Made by a program: the position numbers and the translations under genes
Source: Onchocerca lupi
Taxonomy: Eukaryota > Nematoda > Chromadorea > Rhabditida > Onchocercidae
Length of the DNA: 64,000 nucleotides
Reading direction: 5' to 3'
NCBI GenBank assembly: GCA_028564675.1
Contig: JAOVVO010000417.1
Coordinates: 1-64,000 of the forward strand
The notes under the pieces: model-generated
Told to the model about the DNA's origin: nothing
The model's database searches: none
What the model saw: the letters and a program-made list of their open reading frames with translations, nothing else
Part shown: piece by piece, positions 12,694-23,660 of the stretch
Layout: each line of letters begins with the position of its first letter
How positions within the stretch are numbered: the first letter of the stretch is position 1

Positions 12694-14218
12694 TTCTAAA
12701 TTTCAACTTTAATTTGAAAACAAAATAATTTCGATGATAATTTGGGAAAAAATAATTTTTTTTTTTTTTTTTTTTAGAAAGCGTTAGATAAATTATGAGA
12801 AAAGAACTATTGCCGGACGTTTTATCATTATTAACAGATGCTGATAAGGCTTAGTAGTTTATTCAAGAATATTACTGATAAGGCATTCTGTTTTGTATTT
12901 ATCATTCCTTGGCAATAATATTAGAAGGAAAAAAAAGAAATAAAACAGGAAATGAATCAGGTCGGATAATATGTGCGAGAAAATTGAGTCACACTGTAAA
13001 AAATATGCTAAGGTCAAAGTTGCAGGTCAACGATCAAATTTTTTATTTATTTAAAAAAATTTTACATTAACTCAGGTATTCAATCTAACATCAACTGGCA
13101 TAACTTCATTAAATATTTACCTCTTTATCCTTCTAAAGTTGACTAACACCATAAATGATAAGTCATTTGTTCTTTAGAATTATCGGTAAGTTATCGATGA
13201 TTAAGATCATTTTTCATAATCGAAATATATCCAATAAAATAGAGAAATAATTCCCGCATCCATTCAACTTCTCTCATAATTCTATTTTATGATATTTCCA
13301 AAAAATTTGAATAAGAGACATGCATTATTCCTACAATTCAGTTTGTTAATATTATATCAATTCTTTGTAAGATAAAGGGAAAACATATTTCTCCATAGTC
13401 CAGACAAATTTTTCGTTTTATTCGATTACTTATTTTCGATTTAAATTTGTATTAAACAAATTTAAATACTAATCAGAATTAAAAATAACTTTTTAAAAAT
13501 GAGATTTTTCCATAGCCTTTTGTAAATTTACGGAATTTGCAAAATTATTAAAAAATTAAATTATTACTCATAATTGTTAATTTATCAAACAATGATTTGC
13601 TCATTTGTACTATCAAAAATTCAAAAAAATTTGACTGATTTTGGATCTAAAACAAAATTAAAATTTATATTATTAACATATTATTTGGCATATTATCAAC
13701 ATAGTTTGGATCATCTCACATGATATTGATAATTTGTCTGGAAATCATATTATATCGATAATTTGAGGTGAAAAATATTTGTGATTAAAATTATAAAATT
13801 TAGAAATTAAATTTTACAATATATTATATTGTGATCTTGCGAAAATCTTGCGAAAAAAAAGCAATGATGATCTACTGCCAAAATAAATCTCAAACTGGAT
13901 TTCTCATACCGAAATGATCGGGCGAGGAGTTTCCTTATATGTAGTACAGTATAAAGAACTGATTCATTAATTAATTGAAAATCAATTATTTGTTAATGCA
14001 GAAAATGTGATATCCAATGTTAGAAAAGGAGGACACCGGACGAGAGCGCCGATATGGACAAAAGGAAAGCAAAATATATCTCTTTGCACTCTTTCAATTT
14101 CAAAGCCTTCTATAATTTTTCAATTTATTTATAAATCTTTAGTTGGATCGATCCAGAAAGGTTATTAATTTGTAATTTAAGTATTTTTATAATTACTTTC
14201 GCGTGGCTGGGTCCAACT

Positions 14219-14473
14219 AGTCTATACAAGATAAAAATGTAAATGTTCATTCGTTCAAAATCTCAAATCTCCGAAAGTTCTTAAACACACACCTTATCTG
14301 CATTTTGTTCAAAATCTCAAACCTCCGACAGTCCTTAAGCATACACCCTATCTGCATAAAAACTAGCGCGTATTCAAATGCAACGTTGTGTGAAAATTTC
14401 AAATCAATCGGTGAAAATTTGATACATCATGGGAAATGAACATCCAACATTTACATTTCTAATTATATAGATT
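14219..14473. mobile_element. MITE-like inverted-repeat element, copy 1
   Basis: The left end AGTCTATACAAGATAAAAATG (14219-14239) and onward to AAATGTTCATTCGTTC is matched in inverted orientation by the right end (14437-14473), which read backwards gives AATCTATATAATTAGAAATG then TAAATGTTGGATGTTC. Between the ends is a 54-bp tandem duplication (GTTCAAAATCTCAAA... to TATCTGCAT, 14254-14361) and a core CGTATTCAAATGCAACG...AATCAATCGGTG that recurs in the copies at 48035-48775 and 49315-49460. No coding capacity, so non-autonomous. The family name is unknown to me. Confidence 0.65.
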
Positions 14474-14837
14474 AGTAAAAAAAAGCCACTTAATTATCTT
14501 TTAATTAGTAACTTTTAATTCTATTTTATTCCAATTTACCTCATTAAATTCATTACTTTTTATCATTTCCTCCCATTTCTTACTTGAACTATATTGTTCA
14601 TAGGATAAGGACTAGAAATCATTATTCATTATTGCAAATATGAATCAAATAATGATATTGGTTTAAAATTAAATCAAAATGTTAAATTTTAAATTTTTGT
14701 TCCGATGAATGCCGATTCAATCCAGTTTTTTATTTCAAGAATTTAAATTTGAAGAAATGAAAATGTAAGAGGATATATAAACAAATAAATTAATTAAACG
14801 TGAAGAATAATTGAAGTATGGAAATTTCAATTGTTAT

Positions 14838-14859
14838 CCATTGTTTCATGAAACAATGG
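14838..14859. repeat. perfect 22-bp palindrome
   Basis: CCATTGTTTCA followed directly by its reverse complement TGAAACAATGG, with no spacer. Lies about 740 bases upstream of the lipase start. Confidence 0.9.
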
Positions 14860-15585
14860 CATTAATAATATCTTTGTAACTCAGGAATGAAGCTGGTAAG
14901 GGAAATTTGATTTGAAATAATTTTGAAATGATTTGAAAGGATTTGGAAGAACCGAATAGGAAACTAAATTTTCTTTCGGATTGAAATTTGCTCTGCTGTA
15001 CTGATTCGCTAATTAAGGAATCAATTTACTAATCCTCTCTTTTCTTTTTCCCACTCGAAATTATTAATTTCCATCATAAAATTAATTTACAATTGTCCTT
15101 CAATATCATTCATCCTTATTTTATTCACTATTACTATCTCTATCTTTATTTCAAGATAAATTAATGATGAAAATTCCAATCATACCTTAAATTCTTTATC
15201 TGTTTTTGTTTTTGATTTGATTTTTTTTATCAGTGCTTTTTATATCAGTTAAAATTTTTGTGTGCTCACGAAGTTATTCCGTTTTCTGCTAAATTTAGCC
15301 GGTATTTTATACGGCATATACTGTTGTTCAATCGGTTATCAGCTACCGTATCCAACTTAATTCGGATAAATCTATATGAAAACAAAAAACAGCCTTTTTT
15401 GTATTTCAATAATTTCTATTTTAATAATTTTTTGATTTTTTTAATGCTTATGGTCGCAAGAATAATATTTTATCAGCTATTAAATCCTAAATATTATCCA
15501 GTTCGTCATTTCTCAAAACTTTTCGTTTTCGAAAAAAGTACTAAAATTTTGATTGTTACCCACTAAAATTGTATGAAATACTTAA

Positions 15586-15592
15586 TTTCCAG
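15586..15592 (+). promoter_or_regulatory. candidate spliced-leader acceptor of the lipase gene
   Basis: ATTTCCAG ends at 15592, five bases upstream of the chosen ATG at 15597. This supports that ATG as the start of the mature mRNA's coding region. Confidence 0.5.
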
Positions 15593-15596
15593 GAAA

Positions 15597-18500
15597 ATGT
15601 TGAAACAAGTATTATTTTGTGAAATTATTAGGTTTATTAATGCGTATTTTACGAATGATTTCAATTCTTGGCTTTCGAAAGTCTATGGATCTGATGTACA
15701 AGCAACCTTGGATAGGTGAAAAAGATTTGTCGAAATTTGTAAATTTTTCTATATGTTATTTCACATACAAAAAAGAGACTTAAGTTTTCTATCAAGTTCA
15801 AAGTTCAAACGGTTTTGTCACATATATTATATTTTTTTTACATTTAAACTGCATTGTCAAATTGCATTCTGATGATCGAAAAAGATTTGAGGAGAATGAT
15901 GAGGTTGACAAAGAAAAATTATTTAACAATGAAGTTAATTCGTTGATAATTCAATAAAAATTCGTTAATAAAATAATTCAATAATTTTGAAATTTTGAGA
16001 TATTTTATATTAATTAGAAATAGGTATAATTTAGGTCAGATTTGGGTTCATTAGGTTCTTTTGGTGGTAAACGATATCGGAATCAGAAATTAACAAAAAA
16101 TCCGATAATTTTTGTGCATGGTGTTTCGAATACTGCTGGTGAACAACCGCTAGTTGGTGCAAACTATTTTTTGTATGCTTTTCATCTGGTCAAAAAAATG
16201 TTAAATTTTATCATCTTTTCCTTATCACCTTATCACTTAATCACCTTTTTCTTTCTCATTATTCTCATAAAAGCACAATTGTCATCAAAATTACCCACTT
16301 CTTGTTCAAAAATGTCCATAATAATCAGAAGTTCCGGTTACGACTGGTCAGAATTGTACGGAACGACGTACGCCAGTGGCTCCGAAGGTAATCCAGTGCA
16401 ATGGCTGAAATATTCGATGGATTGTAAATATGTTAAACAGGTGAGATATTTTGCTCATTTGATAATTTTAAGGTTAAACTTAAAATTTTAAAAATTAAAA
16501 AAAAATTCAAAAAATTAAAATTTAAATAGAACAAAATTAATTTATTGCTCCAAAATGATGCTTTTTTTTAAAAAAATGAATTTGTATTATAAAATATCTT
16601 AAGATATTGAATTATCTATCTTACCAGAAATAGTCATATAGATTGTTTGAAACAACTAAAAAATGAAATTAAATTTCTGGTACCATAATTTTAAATTATG
16701 GATTAAGTTGGCCCAATGATTCCTCAGGTTCATTTTCATTTTCATTAAAATTTACTTCGCTACACTTAAAAAAAAAAAAAAAAAGCTTTTTTGCTTCATT
16801 TTTTATTAAAATTTGATTTGTAATTTTAACTTAAATCTTAATTTTAATGAAATTCATACGGGAAAATTTCGGAAATATTGAATAATTTAAGGTACGAGCG
16901 TTGATTGTAGCTGTACGTTTGTATACCGGTCGTGCGGTTAACATTATCGCGTATTCGTTAGGTGTACCTATAGCTCGAAAAGCTATTTTAGGAGGTGAAA
17001 ATTGGATTTTAATTATTTTTTTATCCTATTTTTTTTTAATTATTCCTTTTCCGAATTACATATACATCAAATTTTAATCGATTTATTTTAGTACGTTTGT
17101 TACTTTGCTAAGCAACATTAGTGAAACTGTTCGATAGAATTTGATATATCTGTCGAAAAACGATAGACTCAAAAAGCCATCTTAGGAGATGGATTTTAAT
17201 TATTGTTTTCTCTAATTACATCAAATTTTAATCGAGTTACTTTTGCGACTAGAAAACATTAATGCATTGCTCGATACTTCGTGAAATATTCAAACAAATC
17301 GTAAATAAATTGCGACCAACTAACTTCGATTTATCGTTTCAATCAAATAATTTTTGTTCTAATTATTCATCCATGGAACTAAACTGTAGAATAAATAAGA
17401 TCAATAATTTATCATTTATTGATTTCCCGACTATTTGTTTATTTATTCGATCAATATTTTGATCATCGTATTATCGAAATATAGCTACGAAACTTTTCTA
17501 AATGGTCATATATATCTGGAATAAAATTTTAAATTTAATTAAATGTAAAAGTTCATTTATGATTGAGATATCATCATTTCATCACTGATTTTTTAATTTT
17601 TTCTTCTAAGTTTTATTCCGCTGCTTCTTATTTTTCAACTTATTCTGCAATAATTTTAAATCAAAGAAAAAAAGTCTTGCTATGTTTAAATCTTCGATTT
17701 TTTTTCTCTTAGATTAATTTTACATAAATTTTCAGGCTTATGCGTTGATACTAAAGAGAATCTTGGAAATTCACTGACCAATTCTATCGATACATTTATT
17801 GGTATTGCTGGACCAAATCATGGAGTTAATTTAAAGGTTTCGGAAATTTTTTTAGCGATTTCTAAGCTATTTGCTTCAATTTTTAAAATTTTGATCATCC
17901 AAAACTTTAATTTTTCACTTTTCCCAATTTATAATAATAATAGTTTGTTTTCAGATTGGTCAAGCCAATATTCCGGCATGTATGTTCAGTTTGTTGCCTA
18001 TCTGTAATCGACAAACCGGTCTCTTTTCCGGTTTATGTCCAAAAGAAAGCACTTTTTTAACGGTTCGAAATTATTGAATAAAGGCTTTTTTAAAACTATT
18101 TATCAATATTTTTAAAATTTTTGAAAATAGTTTTAGATATTTCAAATATTTTTCTTTGAAACCTTTCACATATTTATAGAACATAAATTCGGTCGCAGGA
18201 TACGAAGGAAGATATATATTTACAATTTATAGTAAAAATGATCACATGATTGGATATGATATTTGTGGCATGGTACCATCTTTCAACCATTTTACTACTT
18301 AGAAAATTTTCAATTTAAAATGGCTTAATTAGACAATGAAAATAAAAAAAGCAAATTCAGCGCAAATAAGAAATTCAAGAAAAAGAAATTACAACACTAT
18401 AATTACGTAATTACTCCTAAAAAATTATTGAATTAATTAATATAAATTGCAAAAATATAATCATATTTTATTTCAATTTTCGTTTCATTTCACCTTTCGT

Positions 18501-18808
18501 TTCAAATATATATTTTATAAATAATTGAAAAATATTTACCTTTCGTTTCAAATATAAATCGATTGATTTCATTGTCTGTTGTTAAATTTATCAAAAAATT
18601 CATAGAAATTATCATTCTTCATCTAAAATTATGTTTTAAATTATGATAGCAAGATTTATTCAATACTCATGATTGATTAATTCAGATAACTGCCCGAATA
18701 AGAGGTCAACATGGTGAAAAAGTTTATGATGAAAAGAATCATGAACAAACATTCAGAGATTCACTACCAGTTCAACTACAAATGATAATTCATCACATTG
18801 TGATATGA
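15597..18808 (+). CDS. class 2 (EstA/EstB-like) triacylglycerol lipase
   Basis: Secreted alpha/beta-hydrolase of the lipase class 2 family, expanded in nematodes (lips genes), hydrolysing ester bonds of lipids. Exons: 15597-15715, 16035-16172, 16329-16440, 16892-16994, 17736-17836, 17955-18062, 18180-18272 and 18686-18808, giving about 298 residues. Landmarks: FNSWLSKVYGSDV, KNPIIFVHGVSNTAGEQ (oxyanion strand), ELYGTTYASGSEGNPVQWL, nucleophile Ser in NIIAYSLGVPIARKAILGG, GIAGPNHG, probable Asp in YSKNDHMIGYDICG and His in DEKNHEQTF. The 156-base segment 16173-16328 reads open throughout, but removing it joins ANYFL to SSGYDWSELYG as in relatives, so I treat it as an intron of a multiple of three. 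The nucleophile elbow is AYSLG rather than GxSxG, usual for this family. The donor region of the fourth exon is partly duplicated inside the following intron. Confidence 0.92.
16984..17249 (+). repeat. duplication of a lipase exon end and its donor region
   Basis: Copy 1 (from about 16980) is AAAAGCTATTTTAGGAG, the donor GTGAAAAT, TGGATTTTAATTATT, then after an insert ATTACATATACATCAAATTTTAATCGA. Copy 2 (about 17176-17249) is AAAAGCCATCTTAGGAGA, TGGATTTTAATTATT, ATTACATCAAATTTTAATCGA. In copy 2 the donor dinucleotide is lost (GGAGATGG in place of GGAGGTG), so it cannot act as a donor. Confidence 0.8.
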
Positions 18809-20498
18809 TCTAATCAGTTGGTCTTGACAAATCTACTTGATTGTAAATTTAAATATAATTTATTCCAAGCTTTTAGTAAAGCGATATATTGATAACATCA
18901 GCTATTATCATTTTACAATAAATCGTATTTACCATACTTGTATTGAATTTTGTTAATATTTGAGAGAAAAATTTGCAAATTCCATGGAATGGAAATTTTT
19001 TTTTATTTAATTAATCCGGAAAAATGTAAAAGAAAATTTATAAAATGACAGAGAATGACTTATCTGATAAGAGATAATAATAATTTCATGAGTTTTTATA
19101 AGATGCCATTGTTACGGTTTTGATTTTAATAAAAATTGGATCAATTAATGAATTAATTAATTGACCTCAGCCGTTAATTTCTGTAAATTTAAATGTGATT
19201 TATTTCAAGTTGATAATGAGCTTTTGCATAAACTAAAGGCTGAATATTTTGGCAAAATACTGTAGCTAACTGATAATACTGTAACTGATGCGCAAAATAC
19301 TATTGAAATGAATTGAAACAGAACATAATAAACATATTTTAAATATTATTTGCAAAAAAGCTTGCATGCTTCAAAACTTTCTTACATCCTTTACACTTCT
19401 GTGAGCTGTTGGAGAAATTTTCTAGCAAAGACCAATTCACAGTAGTCAAAAGACATACTGTAAGTTTATAATGTTTTTTTATTTCTTTTAAAAATTTTGA
19501 ATATTTTAGCAATTTATATTTGCATTTGTTTTGATAGAATTAAAAATTGCAGAAATCTTTAAGAAATTGTAAAAATTATTCGTATAAAAATTAAGGATTA
19601 TTATGTTTTATAAATTCTTTGACCAAACAATGAAAATTACTGTTTGGTCAAAAAATGACTGTCACATTTTTTCATTCAATTGAAAGTTTAAGGGTTACTG
19701 TAGTGCGAGTAATTTTTGATGGTACTTTTGTGCGATAGATTTTTCAATGCACAAGATTTTGCAATTTATGGTTAAGTGTAAGCAAAAATTTAAAATTCGC
19801 TAAAATTCATCCAATTGATGATTTTAGATACTGAATCTGTATCAATAAGTCTAGAAAGCCTGACTTTTACAATTAAGCAAATGACCTGAAATTGTAACTT
19901 TGTAAGAATTTAATGCATTTCGTGAATGATTCTGAGTATTAGACAGTAATTAGTAATTAATTTAATCACGTACGATAAGATTTACACGTCTTCTGTCGAA
20001 AAATCCCTTGGCTACTTTACAATATTCGCACTTACTAAAATTGCTCAGTAAATTTTCAAAAAAAAAAAGCCTTAATTTTCAATTTATTATCAAAATGAAC
20101 AGCTAAAAATATTCACTATTTAATAATTTTTTGAAATTCAATTGCTTATTTACAAGATTCAGATAAGTTATCAGTCGTGCAAGTGAATGCGAATTTAATT
20201 AAAAGAAATTTAAATTTATAAAATCAAATTTTGAAAAAGTCATTAAAAAAATTCAAAAAATTTATTAAAAGTTCATAGTTTATCGTTTATTATCATAAAA
20301 TATTTTAAGACATCAAATTATTTTTACAATGTTGCAAGAAAATTTCTTGTTTCATGTAAAATAATTTTTTTCTCATTTCATTTTGAAAATTTCTCCTTTT
20401 TGAATTGATGATAAATTTAACAATGAATTCTTCGCTATTCAATTTTTTGAATTATCCACTTATAATTCATGAAAAATTCTCAAATTGTGCACTCGTAA

Positions 20499-20567
20499 TT
20501 CCTTTTGAAAGTTTCATTCCTTTTGAAAGTTCCATTTCTTTTGAAAATTTCCATTTGAAAAGTTCCA
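20499..20567. repeat. short tandem repeat, unit about 17 bp
   Basis: About four diverged copies of ATTCCTTTTGAAAGTTT. On the minus strand it creates a spurious FKRNGTFKRNETFKRN-like frame. Confidence 0.85.
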
Positions 20568-21111
20568 AATAATTTACAAAAATTTTCATTTTCAAACAAA
20601 GCATCATAAATTCTTATCGATTTCTCGCTGAATTTATCACCTCTTATCGCTTTACACATCGTCTTCTCCATTATTTATACTTTTGAATAATTTCTTATTT
20701 CACTCTTCCGGATTCTATTATTGGCTGTATTTTTGGAAATATCCATCGAAATTTCTACGTAAAAAAAGTCTTATAGTTGGATGGAGCAAAAAGAAAAAAA
20801 AAATGTTCACTAGAATTGGATATAAAAAAAGGAAAAAAAACGACAAGTAAAAAAGAAAGAGTTAAGTAAAGTGATAAATTGGAGTGATAAATTTAATCAA
20901 CTCCTATCAATCGATCGATTGAATATAAAAATTGAATATTAATGCTATGCAAATGCACATATTACTTATTCTGAAAAAAATTATTTGAATTACTATTTAA
21001 AAAATTATTATTACTATTTTTATTACTATTGTTAATTTTATTATTAATGTTATTAATATTATTATTATTATTATTTTATTTATTCATTATTATCATATAT
21101 TTTAACATGTC

Positions 21112-21134
21112 GTATCATATCATATCATATCATT
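21112..21134. repeat. ATCAT pentanucleotide repeat
   Basis: Four tandem TATCA units within a longer AT-rich tract. Confidence 0.85.
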
Positions 21135-23660
21135 TTTCTAATGTATTTTACACAAATTTCAAATGAAATTTGATCACTAAAATAGCGTAGCATATTTGCG
21201 ATAAAAGTTGTTGAGGGACAATCAGGTCATCTCTCTAATACCTTTTCCATTCTCATCAAAATATTTATTTATTTATTTTTTCTATAAGATTCTTTGATTT
21301 CAAAAAGTTTATCAGAATGGTTAGAAGATATGAAATTAATTAAATGATTTCCAGGTTTCTTTCCAGATTCTATGTGATCGTATTTTCAACAGACATCATT
21401 TAAGAGAGAATATTTAAATCTTTTGATCGAATAAACGATCTTTTAAAATGAATTCTTTCTGCATTTAAATATCAAGAGCACTGACAATATACAAAAATTT
21501 TTTTTTTTGTTAGTTATCATATCTTACCTTGTTACCTTTATCATATAAGTTGAAAAAAGTCTTAACCAATGATAAGGTTCTATTTTTGATCAGGTGAGTA
21601 CAGCTGAAATTACAAAGTTCTTCACTTCTCCAAAATCACAGAAATTTTTGGCATTATTCGTGCAACAAATCACATCGGTCTGAATCAACTCCTCGAGCAA
21701 ATTGATGAAACTTTATGGTACCTTGGTGAAATTTCATGGCATCGTTTTGGCTAAACATAACTTTTTTTTTCTATTACATCTTCAATCAAACAAATTTTGA
21801 TAGAACAAAAACATGTCATGGTAGTCATTGTAGTCAAGAAATCTTGAATTAGGCAAGATGAAAGTGATTATTTCGAAATTTTATATTACGTATAAACGAT
21901 TACGTAATTTCCTGAATGACATCAAAACTTTATAATTCGAAAGTTTTACGCAAATAAATGAAAGAAAAATACTAATAAATAGATTTCGAAAAAAGCATGT
22001 GAAAATGTCATGCTATCGTAAATGTAAAATTGGCCAAAAACTTGAAATTGTAGTCTCTCTCCCAAGTCTGATAGAAATGAGAAATAAATTGTTATTATAT
22101 CATTTGTAATTTCATATTTTTCACACGCTTACTTATTTACAAAAACCTTCTAAAACAAGTGAATTATTTCGTAACTTTCAGCTTTATTTAAAAAGGCTGA
22201 AAAAAAGATATCCCTGATATTGATAATAATCTCGAAAATGAAAAATTCCCGATTTTCTTTGATTTCAATAGCGATTAATTTCAACGAAAGGTTATCTAAG
22301 CTTTTTCCCAATTTTTTTCAGTATTTCCATTTTGTGGATTAATATAATTATATTTTTGATGAATGCTAATACTTTATTGAAATATTTTGCAAAAAAAAAA
22401 GATAAATTCAAAATATTTTTTTTTGAAGTCATATACGGTAGTTTTATATTTTTAGCTTATGCTTGAAAAATAGGCAGATTTAAGATTGCTAAACTTCTGG
22501 AGAAATTTTTCAAGTTCTTATCTTTATTTTTAACGATTTCTTCAGTTACTGCACATCTCATTAATTTTTGCCGCAATTAAAAATGCAAAAAAAAAAAGTA
22601 ATATCAATATGGAAAGTAACAGACGTAATTTTTCCGTATGTTATTTTTAATATTTTAATTCATATTCAATATATCTTAATTTTAATACATGTTTTTTTTA
22701 TTTTTAATATTTATTTAATTATGATTTCGTGAAAATGCACGGAAATAACATGTATGATTTTTACATATGATTTCTGAAACTTTATGAAAATGCTCGAATG
22801 ATTCACCAATTTTTTTTTCCACCTTTTTCGTCATTATAATAATTTGAATTGGAATAAAATAAGTGAAGAGGAAGAGATGTGTGAAAAAAAACTTGTTTTC
22901 TTTAATTAGCCAATTAATATTGGAAGATTTAGTAATACTTTTTACAAATATAAGCATAAATTAAACTTTTAAATCAAATTATTATAAATCATTTTTAAAA
23001 AAATATCAATTTATAATTTTTTTTTTTTTTGCTATTTAAAACAATGTCATAAATAATTGAAAAGACATTGATGACATTAAATATTCGAAATCTAAAAAAA
23101 AAAAAAATGTTAAAAAAAAAATTTTTTTTTAGAAATACACATAAGTATTTCATTATGTGAATTCTGTTTTTGAAATGGTTTCGAAAAAAAGAAGCCTTTA
23201 GAAAGGCTTTTTTTTTGTAAAGAAATAAGGCTCATTAAATTTTTTTTTTCTTTAAACAACATTTCTTTCATTTCAAATTATGGTTGAACTAATTTGGAGA
23301 CAAGTCTTTGTTGTTGGAATATTTTTTTATTTGCTCTTCAGTACGCAAGTATCTCGCAAACTTTTGATGATAAGTTTAAATTTCTAAATAAACAAGTTAT
23401 TCAGGTTTGAATTATTCTTTCTTTTATTCAAAAAAAGTTTTAAGTAAAACATCAAATAATACAAAGAGAACATTAGAGGTCAGCATCATATTACATATTG
23501 AAATTTGTTTCATCTCAGAAATCGATGATTTAAGCAATCATTCATATTAGATCGGTTTTTTCGTTTCATTTCATTTTTGAATGAAATTTATTAATAAACT
23601 TGAAAAATCACATGATTTCAGAATTAATAAGCCTAATCAATCTAATTAGCAGAAATCGAA

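Larger units (their letters stand above)
12694..15590. other. intergenic region between divergent lysozyme and lipase
   Basis: About 2.9 kb with no supported gene. It holds a T-run at about 12759-12775, a MITE-like element at 14219-14473 and a perfect 22-bp palindrome at 14838-14859. An open frame of 102 codons at 15258-15566 has no recognisable domain and AT-driven composition. Confidence 0.55.
18809..23660. other. 4.85 kb gene-poor region
   Basis: Nothing here is supported as a gene. Contents: simple repeats at 20499-20567 and 21112-21134, AT-rich trinucleotide tracts around 21000-21080, A/T homopolymers around 23090-23130, and one open stretch with coding-like composition at 21608-21754 (discussed in the findings). 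Confidence 0.6.

Noticed and set aside
15258..15566. 102-codon open frame upstream of the lipase
   Set aside because: Rich in Phe, Asn, Ile and Leu as expected for AT-rich DNA, no domain recognised, and it ends before the lipase acceptor. No evidence that it is an upstream exon.
16173..16328. Continuous open frame through the lipase segment, which would make it coding
   Set aside because: The inserted sequence is Phe/Ile/Leu-rich, absent from relatives, and is bounded by GTATGC and TCAG; removing 156 bases keeps the frame and restores the family spacing.
20480..20671. 63-codon minus frame with FKRN repeats
   Set aside because: Produced by a simple tandem repeat; no signal peptide, so not a neuropeptide precursor despite the repeated KR.
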